Positions 28,585 to 36,739 of a stretch of 64,000 nucleotides of DNA are shown here, piece after piece. Each line of letters starts with the position of its first letter. Positions within the stretch are counted from its first letter, which is position 1. This DNA comes from Rhodopseudomonas palustris (lineage in GTDB: Bacteria; Pseudomonadota; Alphaproteobacteria; Rhizobiales; Xanthobacteraceae), in contig NZ_CP019966.1 of NCBI RefSeq assembly GCF_003031265.1, positions 1,364,001 to 1,428,000 of the forward strand. Direction: 5' to 3'. The position numbers and the translations under genes are program-made. Under the pieces are notes generated by a model. It had not been told where the DNA came from. It ran no database searches and worked only from the letters and a program-made list of their open reading frames with translations.

Positions 28585-29475
28585 TCATCGCGAACCCTCG
28601 CGCTGTTTCATCCGCGGGTCGAGCGCGTCGCGGGCGGCGTCGCCGATCAGGTTGACGGACAGGATCGCGATCGACAGCAGCAGGCCGGGCCAGAAGATCA
28701 GCATCGGTTTGATCTGAAAGTAGGCGCGGCCCTCGGCCATGATGTTGCCCCAGGTCGGCGTCTCCGGGCTGATGCCGGCACCGAGGAACGACAGGATCGC
28801 TTCGGTGAGGATCGCCGAGGCGGCGATATAGGTGCCCTGTACGATCAGCGGCGCCACCGTGTTCGGCATCAGGTGCCGCGCCATGATCTTCGGCAGGCTG
28901 GAGCCCAGCGAGATCGCAGCTTCGACATAGGGCTCTTCGCGCGCGGTGAGCACCACCGAGCGGACCAGCCGGGCGACGCGCGGGATCTCCGGGATGGTGA
29001 TGGCGATCAGCACCGTGGTCAGGCTGGCGCCGGACAGCGACACCACGGCGATTGCCAGCAGCACGCTGGGGATCGCCATCAGGCCGTCCATCACCCGCAT
29101 CATCACCGCGTCGACCCAGCGGAAGAAGCCGGCGACCAGGCCGATAACGAGGCCGATCGCGATGGCGACGATCGCCGAGCCGACGCCGATCAGCAGCGAC
29201 ACCCGGCCGCCATAGATGATCCGCGACAGCAGATCGCGGCCATAGGCATCGGTGCCGAGCAGGAATTCGGCGCTCGGCGGCTTGAGCCTTAGCGCCGGCG
29301 CCAGCTTCACCGGATCGTGTGGCGCCAGCCACGGCGCGAAGATCGCCATCAGCACGACCAGCGTCAGACAGATGGTGGCGACGGCGATGATCGGCGTCGA
29401 CAGCAGGAAGCCGAGCCGCGGACGCATCGGGCGCGGCACCGGGAGGGTCGGTTCGGACATGGTATCGATCGCCAT
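28585..29475 (-). CDS. Peptide-type ABC transporter permease, DppC-like
   Basis: 296-aa inner-membrane permease. About six membrane segments; the cytoplasmic EAA loop is EEPYVEAAISLGSSLPKIM, and the N-terminal periplasmic loop contains LLGTDAYGRDLLSRI, a DppC/OppC hallmark. Start ATG 29475 has GAGGG 8 nt upstream. Lies 13 bp after the DppB-like gene. Confidence 0.93.
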   Translation of the reverse strand: MAIDTMSEPTLPVPRPMRPRLGFLLSTPIIAVATICLTLVVLMAIFAPWLAPHDPVKLAPALRLKPPSAEFLLGTDAYGRDLLSRIIYGGRVSLLIGVGSAIVAIAIGLVIGLVAGFFRWVDAVMMRVMDGLMAIPSVLLAIAVVSLSGASLTTVLIAITIPEIPRVARLVRSVVLTAREEPYVEAAISLGSSLPKIMARHLMPNTVAPLIVQGTYIAASAILTEAILSFLGAGISPETPTWGNIMAEGRAYFQIKPMLIFWPGLLLSIAILSVNLIGDAARDALDPRMKQREGSR

Positions 29476-29488
29476 GGTGCGCGCGCCC

Positions 29489-30430
29489 TCAGTACCGGAT
29501 ACGGGGATCGAGCAGCGTGTAGGCCAGATCGATCAACAGATTGACCGCGACGTAGATGCCGCTGGTCAGCAGGATCATGCCCTGGATCACCGGGTAGTCG
29601 CGCGCCAGCACCGCATCGACGGTGAGGCGGCCGATGCCGGGCAGGTTGAACACGCTCTCGGTGACGACGACGCCGGAGATCAACAGCGCAAAGCCGGTCC
29701 CGATCACGGTGATCACTGGCACCGCCGCATTGCGCAGCGCGTGGCGCAGCAGCACGCGGCTCTCGGTGATGCCCTTGGCGCGCGCGGTGCGGACATAATC
29801 CTCGCCGAGCACGTCGAGCATCGCCGCGCGTGTCATCCGTGCGATTAGCGCGATGTAGATGAAGGACAGCGTCAGCGTCGGCAGCACCAGCCGCTCGGCG
29901 AACGGGCCGAAGCCGCGCGCCATCGGGCGGAAGCCCTGCACCGGCAGCCAGCGCAGCTCGATCGCGAAGATCTGGATCAGCACATAGCCGATCACGAACA
30001 CCGGCACCGAGAAGCCGATCACCGACAGGCCCATCACGAAGCGGTCGACCCAGGTACCGTGTTTCCACGCGGCGACGACGCCGAGCGGAACCGCGACGAT
30101 GACCGACAGGACGATGGTCGACAGCGCCACCGTGATGGTCGGCTCGATACGCTGGCCGATCATCTGCAGCACCGGCACCTGCGAGATCAGCGAGACGCCG
30201 AGGTCGCCGTGCAGCAGCCGTCCGACCCAGGTGAAGAACTGCACGTAAAGCGGCTCGTTGAGGCCGAGCGACGTGCGGATGCGCATCAATTGTTCAGGGG
30301 TGGCGCTGTCGCCGGCAATGATCGCGGCGGGATCGCCCGGTGTCAGGCGCAGCAGCAGGAACACGAACAGTGCGACCACACCCATCACCGGGATGGCCGC
30401 CAGCAAACGACGGATCAGATAGCCGAGCAT
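29489..30430 (-). CDS. Peptide-type ABC transporter permease, DppB-like
   Basis: 313 aa, six predicted membrane segments. The N-terminal MLGYLIRRLLAAIPVMGVV and the EAA-type loop LGEDYVRTARAKGITESRV are typical of DppB/OppB. First permease gene of the importer; the M20 peptidase gene lies 164 bp upstream on the same strand. Confidence 0.93.
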   Translation of the reverse strand: MLGYLIRRLLAAIPVMGVVALFVFLLLRLTPGDPAAIIAGDSATPEQLMRIRTSLGLNEPLYVQFFTWVGRLLHGDLGVSLISQVPVLQMIGQRIEPTITVALSTIVLSVIVAVPLGVVAAWKHGTWVDRFVMGLSVIGFSVPVFVIGYVLIQIFAIELRWLPVQGFRPMARGFGPFAERLVLPTLTLSFIYIALIARMTRAAMLDVLGEDYVRTARAKGITESRVLLRHALRNAAVPVITVIGTGFALLISGVVVTESVFNLPGIGRLTVDAVLARDYPVIQGMILLTSGIYVAVNLLIDLAYTLLDPRIRY

Positions 30431-30594
30431 CGGCGCTCCATCATGGATTTGGATCGACGATTAGCGAAACTTATCCCGAAGATGCGGTTCGTCATCATCA
30501 CCTGCGCTTGAAGCCGTCGAAATCACCCTCGGAGTTCAGCAAGTCCCGTGCCAGGGCTGCAAGCCGGTGCGATCTGATTTGCACAGGTCCGCGC

Positions 30595-31725
30595 TCACTC
30601 CAGCGTCGCGAGCAGTCCCGCCATCAGCCGGCCTCGCTCGGCAAGGCTGTCAATTTCGATGTGCTCGTTCAGCGTGTGCGCGTCGGCGCCACGCACGCCG
30701 AGACCATCGAGCGTGGGAATGCCCATCGCGCCGGTGAAGTTGCCGTCGGAGCCGCCGCCGGCGCTGCCGTGCGGCAGGCCGACGCCGAGCTGCGCAGCGA
30801 CCGCGCGCGCCTTGTCGTACAGTGCCAGGGTGCCGGCATCCGGCTCCCACACCGGGCGGGTCACACCGCGCGTCACGTTGAAGGTGACGTCGCTGCTGCT
30901 GCCTTGCAGCGCCAGCATGCGTTCGACGCCGCGGTCGAGATCTGCCTGTCGCTTGGCCATGCTGAGCGCTTCGCCGGTGCAGGTGGTGGCGACGCAGTTC
31001 ACCCATTGGCCCCCGTGCACGATGCCGACGCTGAAGGTGCAATCTTCCGTGGTCATCGCATCGATCGCCAGAATCTGCTTGGCCATTTCCCGTATGGCGG
31101 AACGTCCAGACGACAACGTTGCGCCGGCGTGGCTCGGCTTGCCGATCGCCTCCAGGTTGAATCGCGCGATCGCGTAGCGGCCGGTGACGACGCCGTTGTC
31201 GGGGCGTCCGGGCTCCGGCACCAGCACGTATTTGTTGCGTGCCGCCTCGGCTTCGATGATGTCACGGGTCGACGGCGTACCGACTTCTTCGTCCGGCGTG
31301 AACAGGATGGTGATCGGCAGCGGCGTCGTGAACGAGGCGCGGGCGAGCTGCTTGATGGCTTCCAGCGTCAGGTAGTTGCCGCCCTTCATGTCGAAGATGC
31401 CGGGGCCGAATGCCTTGTTGCCTTCGCGGCGGAACGGCAGCTTCGCCAGCGTTCCGATCGGATGCACGGTGTCGAGATGACCGGCAATCAGGATGCCGGG
31501 TTCGCCTTGCTTGGGGTGCGGAAAGCGCGCGCGCACGCAGCCGGCGAAGCCCTGGCGACCGGCGATGCGCTCGATTGTCGCGCCCATGATCGCCATCTCC
31601 CGCGCTGCGAGATCGAGCATGCGCTCCACCGCGGCGGTGTCCCAGGTCGGGCTCTCACATTCAACCCAGGCGCGCAGGCCTTGCAGCATCGTATCGGAAT
31701 CGAATGGGAGATTTGCTGGGTTCAT
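30595..31725 (-). CDS. M20 family peptidase (carboxypeptidase G2-like)
   Basis: 376 aa zinc-dependent amidohydrolase. Metal and catalytic motifs: AGHLDTVHPIG (His and Asp), GIFDMKGG (bridging Asp), FTPDEEVGTPSTR (catalytic and ligand Glu pair), VPEPGR, and the C-terminal SAGGGSDGNFTG with LGVRGADAHTLNEHI. The dimerisation domain is included. Closest type is CPG2/glutamate carboxypeptidase, which removes C-terminal glutamate from N-acyl or folate-like compounds. Divergent from the binding-protein gene and upstream of the permeases. Confidence 0.9.
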   Translation of the reverse strand: MNPANLPFDSDTMLQGLRAWVECESPTWDTAAVERMLDLAAREMAIMGATIERIAGRQGFAGCVRARFPHPKQGEPGILIAGHLDTVHPIGTLAKLPFRREGNKAFGPGIFDMKGGNYLTLEAIKQLARASFTTPLPITILFTPDEEVGTPSTRDIIEAEAARNKYVLVPEPGRPDNGVVTGRYAIARFNLEAIGKPSHAGATLSSGRSAIREMAKQILAIDAMTTEDCTFSVGIVHGGQWVNCVATTCTGEALSMAKRQADLDRGVERMLALQGSSSDVTFNVTRGVTRPVWEPDAGTLALYDKARAVAAQLGVGLPHGSAGGGSDGNFTGAMGIPTLDGLGVRGADAHTLNEHIEIDSLAERGRLMAGLLATLE

Positions 31726-31778
31726 TGCGCACTCTCTGTTGATGGCATTACGAGACTGATTACCGGCGGCTTTGTAAA

Positions 31779-31793
31779 GCGAAAGATTTTCGC
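31779..31793. promoter_or_regulatory. Inverted repeat upstream of the sigma-54 promoter
   Basis: GCGAAA-GAT-TTTCGC, perfect 6-bp arms, in the divergent M20/binding-protein region, with outer GGCGGC (31765) and GCCGCC arms. About 85 bp upstream of the predicted start: a suitable place for an activator site. Confidence 0.35.
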
Positions 31794-31844
31794 CGCCGAC
31801 TACGCGGCCGAGCGCCGGCAGCGGCGAGCGGGATGATTGACGCT

Positions 31845-31860
31845 TGGCACACTTGGTGCA
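31845..31860 (+). promoter_or_regulatory. Candidate sigma-54 promoter of the peptide-binding protein gene
   Basis: TGGCACACTTGGTGCA: TGGCAC is the exact -24 element, GG and GC are 10 bp apart, and the -12 box reads GTGCA against the consensus TTGCA. Predicted start near 31871, giving a 5' leader of about 105 nt to the ATG at 31977. Confidence 0.65.
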
Positions 31861-31976
31861 AGTCTCGATTATCAGGATGTGGCAATGCGCTGATCGCGTG
31901 ACGCCGCGCCCGGAGACTTACTGCCCTGCACAAGCAATCATCTGTGACTGATCAGTTTCAAGTCAGGAGAAATCGA

Positions 31977-33590
31977 ATGTTCCATCCACCGCGTTGGATG
32001 CGCTCGGCCGTTGCGTCGAAATTCGCTGTGCCGGCGTTCGCGCTCGCGGCATCGATGACGCTGCCTGCGGCCGTCGATGCCAAGACGATCCGCGCCGTCA
32101 TGCATTCCGACCTGCGTATCATCGATCCAGGCCTGACCACCGCCTACATTACCCGCGACCATGGCTACATGGTTTACGACACGCTGCTGGCGATGGACTC
32201 CAAGTTCAAGGTCCAGCCGCAGATGGCGGACTACAAAGTCTCCGACGACAAGCTGACCTACACGTTCACGTTGCGTGACGGACTGAAGTGGCACGACGGC
32301 ACGCCGGTCACCGCGGAGGACTGCGTCGCCTCGCTGAAGCGCTGGGGCCAGAAGGACGGCATGGGCCAGAAGCTGATGCAGTTCACCGCCAGCCTCGAAG
32401 CCACCGATCCGAAGACCATCACGCTGAAGCTGAAGGAGCCCTACGCCCTGGTGCTGGAGTCGATCGGCAAGCCGTCGTCACTGGTGCCGTTCATGATGCC
32501 GAAGCGGATCGCCGAGACGCCGGCCGACAAGCCGATCCCCGAGCAGATCGGCTCCGGCCCGTTCAAGTTCGTGGCGTCCGAGTTCCAGCCCGGCGTCAAG
32601 GCGGTGTACGTCAAGAACCCTGATTACATTCCGCGCAAGGAAGCGCCGGACTGGACTTCGGGCGGCAAGATGGTGAAGGTCGACCGGGTCGAGTGGATCA
32701 CCATGCCGGACGCACAGACCGCGGTGAACGCGCTGCAGTCGGGCGACATCGACTTCATCGAAAATCCGTCGTTCGACCTGCTGCCGGTGCTGGCGCAGGA
32801 CAAGGAGCTGACGATCGATACGCTGAGCCCGCTCGGCTTCCAGACCCTCGGCCGGATGAACTTCCTGCATCCTCCGTTCGACAATCCCAAGGTCCGTCGC
32901 GCGGCCTTCCTGGCGATGAGCCAGAAGCCGGTGCTCGACGCGCTGGTCGGCAATCCCAAGTACTACAAGGTGTGCGGCGCCGTATTCGGTTGCGGCACGC
33001 CGCTCGAGACCGACGTCGGCTCCGAGACGCTGGTCAAGGGCAACGGTATGGCCGAGGCCAAGAAGCTGCTCGCGGAGTCTGGCTATGACGGCACGCCGAT
33101 CGCCTTGATGGCGCCGGGCGACGTCGTCACCCTGAAGGCGCAGCCGATCGTAGCCGCGCAGCTGCTGCGTGACGCCGGCTTCAAGGTCGACGTCCAGGCC
33201 ACCGACTGGCAGACCGTGGTGTCGCGCCGCGCCAGCCAGAAGCCGCCGAGCGAAGGCGGCTGGAATATGTTCTTCACCAACTGGGCCGGACCCGACATTC
33301 TCAATCCGGTCGCCAACGTCTCGGTCGGCGGTCAGGGCAAGAAGGGCGGCTGGTTCGGCTGGGCGGAAGACGCCAAGGTCGAGGAGCTGCGCGACAAGTT
33401 CGTGCGCGCGAACTCGCCCGAGGAGCAGAAGAAGATCGCCGAGGAGATCCAGAAGGAAGTCTACGACCAGGTGATCTACATCCCGCTCGGCCAGTACACC
33501 GCGCCGAGCGTGTGGCGCAAGGAACTCACCGGCGTCGTCTACGGCCCGGCAACTCCGGTGTTCTGGAATATCGACAAACAGGGCGACTAA
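31977..33590 (+). CDS. Peptide-type ABC transporter substrate-binding protein
   Basis: 537-aa periplasmic family 5 solute-binding protein (DppA/OppA superfamily). Signal peptide at residues 1-35 (VPAFALAASMTLPAAVDA). The family segments YDTLLAMD and the WHDGTPVTAEDCVASLKRW block are clear. Start ATG 31977 has AGGAG 7 nt upstream; GTG 31944 would only lengthen the leader. Divergent from the M20-Dpp-M81 genes, to which it supplies substrate recognition. Confidence 0.92.
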   Translation: MFHPPRWMRSAVASKFAVPAFALAASMTLPAAVDAKTIRAVMHSDLRIIDPGLTTAYITRDHGYMVYDTLLAMDSKFKVQPQMADYKVSDDKLTYTFTLRDGLKWHDGTPVTAEDCVASLKRWGQKDGMGQKLMQFTASLEATDPKTITLKLKEPYALVLESIGKPSSLVPFMMPKRIAETPADKPIPEQIGSGPFKFVASEFQPGVKAVYVKNPDYIPRKEAPDWTSGGKMVKVDRVEWITMPDAQTAVNALQSGDIDFIENPSFDLLPVLAQDKELTIDTLSPLGFQTLGRMNFLHPPFDNPKVRRAAFLAMSQKPVLDALVGNPKYYKVCGAVFGCGTPLETDVGSETLVKGNGMAEAKKLLAESGYDGTPIALMAPGDVVTLKAQPIVAAQLLRDAGFKVDVQATDWQTVVSRRASQKPPSEGGWNMFFTNWAGPDILNPVANVSVGGQGKKGGWFGWAEDAKVEELRDKFVRANSPEEQKKIAEEIQKEVYDQVIYIPLGQYTAPSVWRKELTGVVYGPATPVFWNIDKQGD

Positions 33591-33628
33591 GCGGTCGCTC
33601 CACGTCTCAGATGCTTGACGTCATCGGT

Positions 33629-33660
33629 GCGCCGTCCTGCGAAAGCAGGGCGGCGCTTTG
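33629..33660 (+). terminator. Intrinsic-type terminator after the binding-protein gene
   Basis: Stem GCGCCGTCCTGC / GCAGGGCGGCGC (12 bp, one wobble) with a GAAA tetraloop, then TTTG, 39 bp after the stop. Confidence 0.65.
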
Positions 33661-33716
33661 CTGGGGCCGCGATCGTAAGCGCGTCGTACTGCAAAGATCG
33701 ACACGCGGGCGCTGGA

Positions 33717-33900
33717 CTAAGCGATCGGGGTTGATACGAACAGGTCGAGCGAGCCGGTATATTCCGGCTGGGTCCGGAGCGATCCATGGGCCTCGTCCCA
33801 AGCGCCTGTCTCCAGATCGCCACGTAGCCGAGCCACCGCCTGCTCGGCGATCTCATTGTCGACGAAGCTCCAGGCCGACCACGCTGAGCGCGCATCACGG
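33717..33900 (-). pseudogene. 3' remnant of a SAM-dependent methyltransferase gene
   Basis: Translates to a 60-residue C-terminal tail (SAWSFVDNEIAEQAVARLR, then GDLETGAWDEAHGSLRTQPE and LDLFVS) that resembles the end of class I methyltransferases. The catalytic Rossmann part is missing: upstream of about 33900 the frame becomes low-complexity and runs into the DsbA-like gene. Interpreted as a deletion or insertion scar. Confidence 0.6.
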
Positions 33901-33936
33901 CGCAACGGCATTTCGGGCCGGCCGGCGGTCGTCGCC

Positions 33937-34605
33937 CTAAGGCGACGAGCCGGATGTCCCCTGTGAGGCGGGTGCGGCAACGCCTGCAGCATCACGGATG
34001 GCGGATGCGATCTCATCTTCGCTGCGTCCCCCGTTGATGGCGATGCGCCCGCCGAAAACGAAGTGGGGAACCGACCGCACGCCCGCCGCTACGGATTTGG
34101 CGGCCTCTCGCTCGACACGCCTGTGCTGTTCGGGGTCCGACGCGATCGCACGCGCTTCATCGCGATCGAATCCGTAGCCCGCGGCGATATCGGCAAGGAC
34201 GTCAACGTCCGAGATATTCCTGGCGTCCAGGAAATGGGCATCGGTGATCGCGACTGCGAGCTGATGCTGCGTACCGCGCGTTCGCGCCGCGAGGATAAGT
34301 CCGTGCGCCGCTTGTGTCCTGTAGGTCCACGGCTGGCGGTTCAGGTCAAGATCAAGGCCGGACGCCCGCGCCTCAGCTTCAGGCCGCGCGAACGACGCCT
34401 TCGGGTCCGTGATTCCGTAGCGTGAGCGGAGAAGGTCGGGGATGTAGAGACCCGCTGCCGGCGCGTCGGGAAGTAGCAGCACCGGGTGCTGGCGGATGTC
34501 GACATCCAGCGCGGGGAACCGTTGTGCAAGGACATTGTCGAGGCGGTGATGTCCGATGATGCACCAGGGGCAAGTGATCTCGGTGAAGAGGTCGATGCGC
34601 AGCAT
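33937..34605 (-). CDS. DsbA family oxidoreductase (FrnE-like)
   Basis: 222 aa thioredoxin-fold protein with the CPWC active site near residue 13 (TEITCPWCIIGHHRL), an inserted helical domain, and the cis-Pro loop SVPHFVFGG. No signal peptide, so cytosolic, as for FrnE / polyketide-type DsbA-like isomerases. Start ATG 34605 places the fold at residue 1; the longer frame to 34740 overlaps the SDR gene. Follows that gene by 10 bp, same operon. Confidence 0.85.
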   Translation of the reverse strand: MLRIDLFTEITCPWCIIGHHRLDNVLAQRFPALDVDIRQHPVLLLPDAPAAGLYIPDLLRSRYGITDPKASFARPEAEARASGLDLDLNRQPWTYRTQAAHGLILAARTRGTQHQLAVAITDAHFLDARNISDVDVLADIAAGYGFDRDEARAIASDPEQHRRVEREAAKSVAAGVRSVPHFVFGGRIAINGGRSEDEIASAIRDAAGVAAPASQGTSGSSP

Positions 34606-34615
34606 GGTCGAGGCC

Positions 34616-35344
34616 TCAGGATTGCGAGATGGCGGGAAGAATCGCCTCCGCTTGGGTGCGCTCCGTGGTGAGCCTCCAGATCGCTTCCGCGATCGTGTCC
34701 GGAGAGATGGTCGGCAAACGCGGATCGATCGTGCGGCCACCCGACGTGGCGACCTTCATGCCGGTTGAGCCCTCGATCATCGCGCCGATATAGACGGCGC
34801 CGGCGAAGACGCCGCTCTGCGCAAGCTCGCCGTGCAGAGCATGGATGTAGTTGCGGGTGGCAGCCATCAGCGCCGGAGCGCCGCTCACCCCCGGTATGGG
34901 TCTGACCGCGGCAAGCCCGCCGACGACGACAATCGCCCCCGCGCCGCGCTTCTTCATGATCATGGTCAGACGATGCGCAAGCTCTATCGGCGCGAGCGTG
35001 TAGATCGGAACGAGATCCTGCACCGCTGCAGCGTCAAATTGGGTAGCGGGGACGAATCCGCCTTCGGACGGAACGGGCGAGTATACTGCTACATCGATGG
35101 CGCCGACCTGCGTTTCGATCGCGTCGACCAGGCCGGGTAGCTCTTCAAGATTGGTCAGGTCGGCCGGAAAGGTGGCCAGCTCCAGCCCTTCATCTTTGAG
35201 CTTGTCGGCCAGCTCATGAAGCGCGCCTTCATGGCGCGCAACAAGCGCGACCTGATAGCCCTGCTTGCCGTAATGGCGGGCGAGCGACGCGCCAAGGCCG
35301 ATGCCCGCGCCGAAAATTGCGATCGTCTTCCTGTCAACCATCAT
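34616..35344 (-). CDS. SDR family oxidoreductase, atypical
   Basis: 242 aa with a Rossmann nucleotide motif FGAGIGLGASLARHYG (GxGxGLG type) and a classical SDR core. The usual Y-x3-K appears altered: the equivalent segment reads SGAPALMAATRNYIHAL, so the active site may be non-standard. Two ATG codons in tandem (35344 and 35341) both suit the GGGA ribosome site. First gene of the SDR-DsbA pair, divergent from the HxlR regulator, a layout commonly meaning direct control. Confidence 0.8.
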   Translation of the reverse strand: MMVDRKTIAIFGAGIGLGASLARHYGKQGYQVALVARHEGALHELADKLKDEGLELATFPADLTNLEELPGLVDAIETQVGAIDVAVYSPVPSEGGFVPATQFDAAAVQDLVPIYTLAPIELAHRLTMIMKKRGAGAIVVVGGLAAVRPIPGVSGAPALMAATRNYIHALHGELAQSGVFAGAVYIGAMIEGSTGMKVATSGGRTIDPRLPTISPDTIAEAIWRLTTERTQAEAILPAISQS

Positions 35345-35361
35345 ACGTTCCCGGTAGTATG
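35342..35361. promoter_or_regulatory. Possible HxlR-family operator
   Basis: CATAC-N10-GTATG inverted repeat at the SDR start, inside the 39-bp gap to the divergent HxlR-type gene. A bound regulator here would block both genes. Confidence 0.35.
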
Positions 35362-35383
35362 TTTCGATGACCAGGAATGTGAT

Positions 35384-35812
35384 ATGGACCAGTACATGTC
35401 ACAAGAACGCATAGATGTGGGGCCAGGCCCTATGGATGTGACCGCCCCGCCCGCTGCGCCCGGCACCAATGACGCATGCCGTCGCGTCAACCAGGTCTTG
35501 GCGAGGATGGGCGATAAGTGGACGGTGCTGGCAATCACCTCCCTCGCACAGAAGCCGCGCCGCTTTAACGAGCTGAAACGGTTGATCGGAGGCGTGTCGC
35601 AACAAATGCTCACGCGCACGCTGAAGGCGCTGGAGCGCGACGGGATGGTGACGCGGCAAGTCTATCCGACGGTGCCGCCGCAGGTGGAATACGGGCTGAC
35701 CGCCCTCGGCCAATCCCTTTCGGTCCCCGTCATGCACCTCGCGACGTGGGTGCTGGAGCATCTCGACGAGATCGAACGTCACCGCGACGATCACGACCGC
35801 GGCCGGCCCTAG
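35384..35812 (+). CDS. HxlR family winged-helix transcriptional regulator
   Basis: 142 aa. HxlR-type signature: C in DACRRVNQVLARMGDKWTVL, then LAQKPRRFNELKRLI, GGVSQQMLTRTLKALERDG and the wing VEYGLTALGQSL. Members sense aldehydes, quinones or redox state through the N-terminal Cys. Start ATG 35384 with AGGA 7 nt upstream. Divergent from the SDR-DsbA pair, its likely target; the SDR and FrnE-like products suit detoxification of reactive carbonyls. Confidence 0.88.
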   Translation: MDQYMSQERIDVGPGPMDVTAPPAAPGTNDACRRVNQVLARMGDKWTVLAITSLAQKPRRFNELKRLIGGVSQQMLTRTLKALERDGMVTRQVYPTVPPQVEYGLTALGQSLSVPVMHLATWVLEHLDEIERHRDDHDRGRP

Positions 35813-35990
35813 AGTAGTTCCGCGTTCGTTAGAATCAGGAGCGCGCTTCGGAGTTCTTACAACAACCACAACCTCATGGTGGGAGGCGCGAAGCGCCGTC
35901 TCGAACCATGCGCCGCAAGCCATGCGGCTCCTCATCCTTCGAGACGCCCGGCTTTGCCGGGCTCTTCGGGATCAGGAGGTTAGGCCATCA
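35811..35990. repeat. Intergenic repeat, family A, copy 3
   Basis: Copy with the AGAATCAGGA leader, CTCATGGTGGGAGGCGCGAA, the GCCCGGCTTTGCCGGGC hairpin and a diverged 3' end (GGGATCAGGAG). Begins directly at the HxlR stop codon. Confidence 0.78.
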
Positions 35991-36031
35991 GGCGCGACAA
36001 TACGACTGTCGGCACGTCAGGCGCTGAACAA

Positions 36032-36057
36032 CAAAAAGCCCGGCGCGAAGCCGGGCT
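36032..36057 (-). terminator. Intrinsic terminator of the Ala/Pro-rich membrane protein gene
   Basis: On the minus strand AGCCCGGC-TTCGC-GCCGGGCT followed by TTTTTG, 47 bp after the stop at 36104. Textbook rho-independent form. Confidence 0.85.
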
Positions 36058-36103
36058 CGATTGGCTGGGTGCTGTCCCGATACCGATCGGGCGCGCCCCT
36101 AGA

Positions 36104-36739
36104 TCACTTGCGGGCGCAGGCGACCTTGATGGCGCTGGCGCTCGGGCTGCACTTCGCCGTCACCGAGCCGTCCTTGACCGTGAGCTGGTCAGCGAGCTTG
36201 GCGGCGCCGCCGTTGACGCAATAGGCCGAGGTCAGGGTCTCGTTGGCGGCGCAGGTCACCGGGCAGCCGTCCGAGGCGCAGCTGGTCGAGGTGACGTTAC
36301 GCACCGCGGCGATCGCCGCCGGGGCCGCAGCAGTGGCCTGCTTGTCGGCGGCGGGGGCCTTGGTGGCAGGCGCGGGTGCCGGGGCAGCCTTCGTCGCCGG
36401 AGCGGGCGCAGCGGCCTCGGGGGCCGGCGTCGCAGCAGTTTCGACCGCCGCCGGGGCGGCGCTAGTTTCCACGGCGGCCGGGCGGGCATAATAGCCGCTC
36501 GCCGACACCAGATAGACGAACAGGGCCGCGACCACGACCGCGCCGATCATGATCAGCGTCGTCGTCGGCAGCGCGCGGACGCGATCGACCGTCGAGCGGA
36601 TTGCGGTGACGAAGGAAGCGGCATCGAACGAACCGCCACGGGAACGCATATCGTCGAAGGTGAGATACGCTGCGATCACGAAGCCACCACCGAACAACAT
36701 GAGTATCAGCAGTGGACCGAGCGCGGAGAGATACTCCAT
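36104..36739 (-). CDS. Membrane-anchored Ala/Pro-rich protein with C-terminal Cys domain
   Basis: 211 aa. Two N-terminal membrane segments (LGPLLILMLFGGGFVIAAYL and TLIMIGAVVVAALFVYLVSA), a 70-residue Ala/Pro/Lys spacer that would span periplasm or wall, and a C-terminal domain with four or more Cys (TSTSCASDGCPVTCAANE, SAYCVNG, AKCSPS, VACARK) probably disulfide-bonded. Start ATG 36739 has GGAAAG upstream; ATG 36754 has none. Family not recognised. Own terminator, monocistronic. Confidence 0.7.
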   Translation of the reverse strand: MEYLSALGPLLILMLFGGGFVIAAYLTFDDMRSRGGSFDAASFVTAIRSTVDRVRALPTTTLIMIGAVVVAALFVYLVSASGYYARPAAVETSAAPAAVETAATPAPEAAAPAPATKAAPAPAPATKAPAADKQATAAAPAAIAAVRNVTSTSCASDGCPVTCAANETLTSAYCVNGGAAKLADQLTVKDGSVTAKCSPSASAIKVACARK

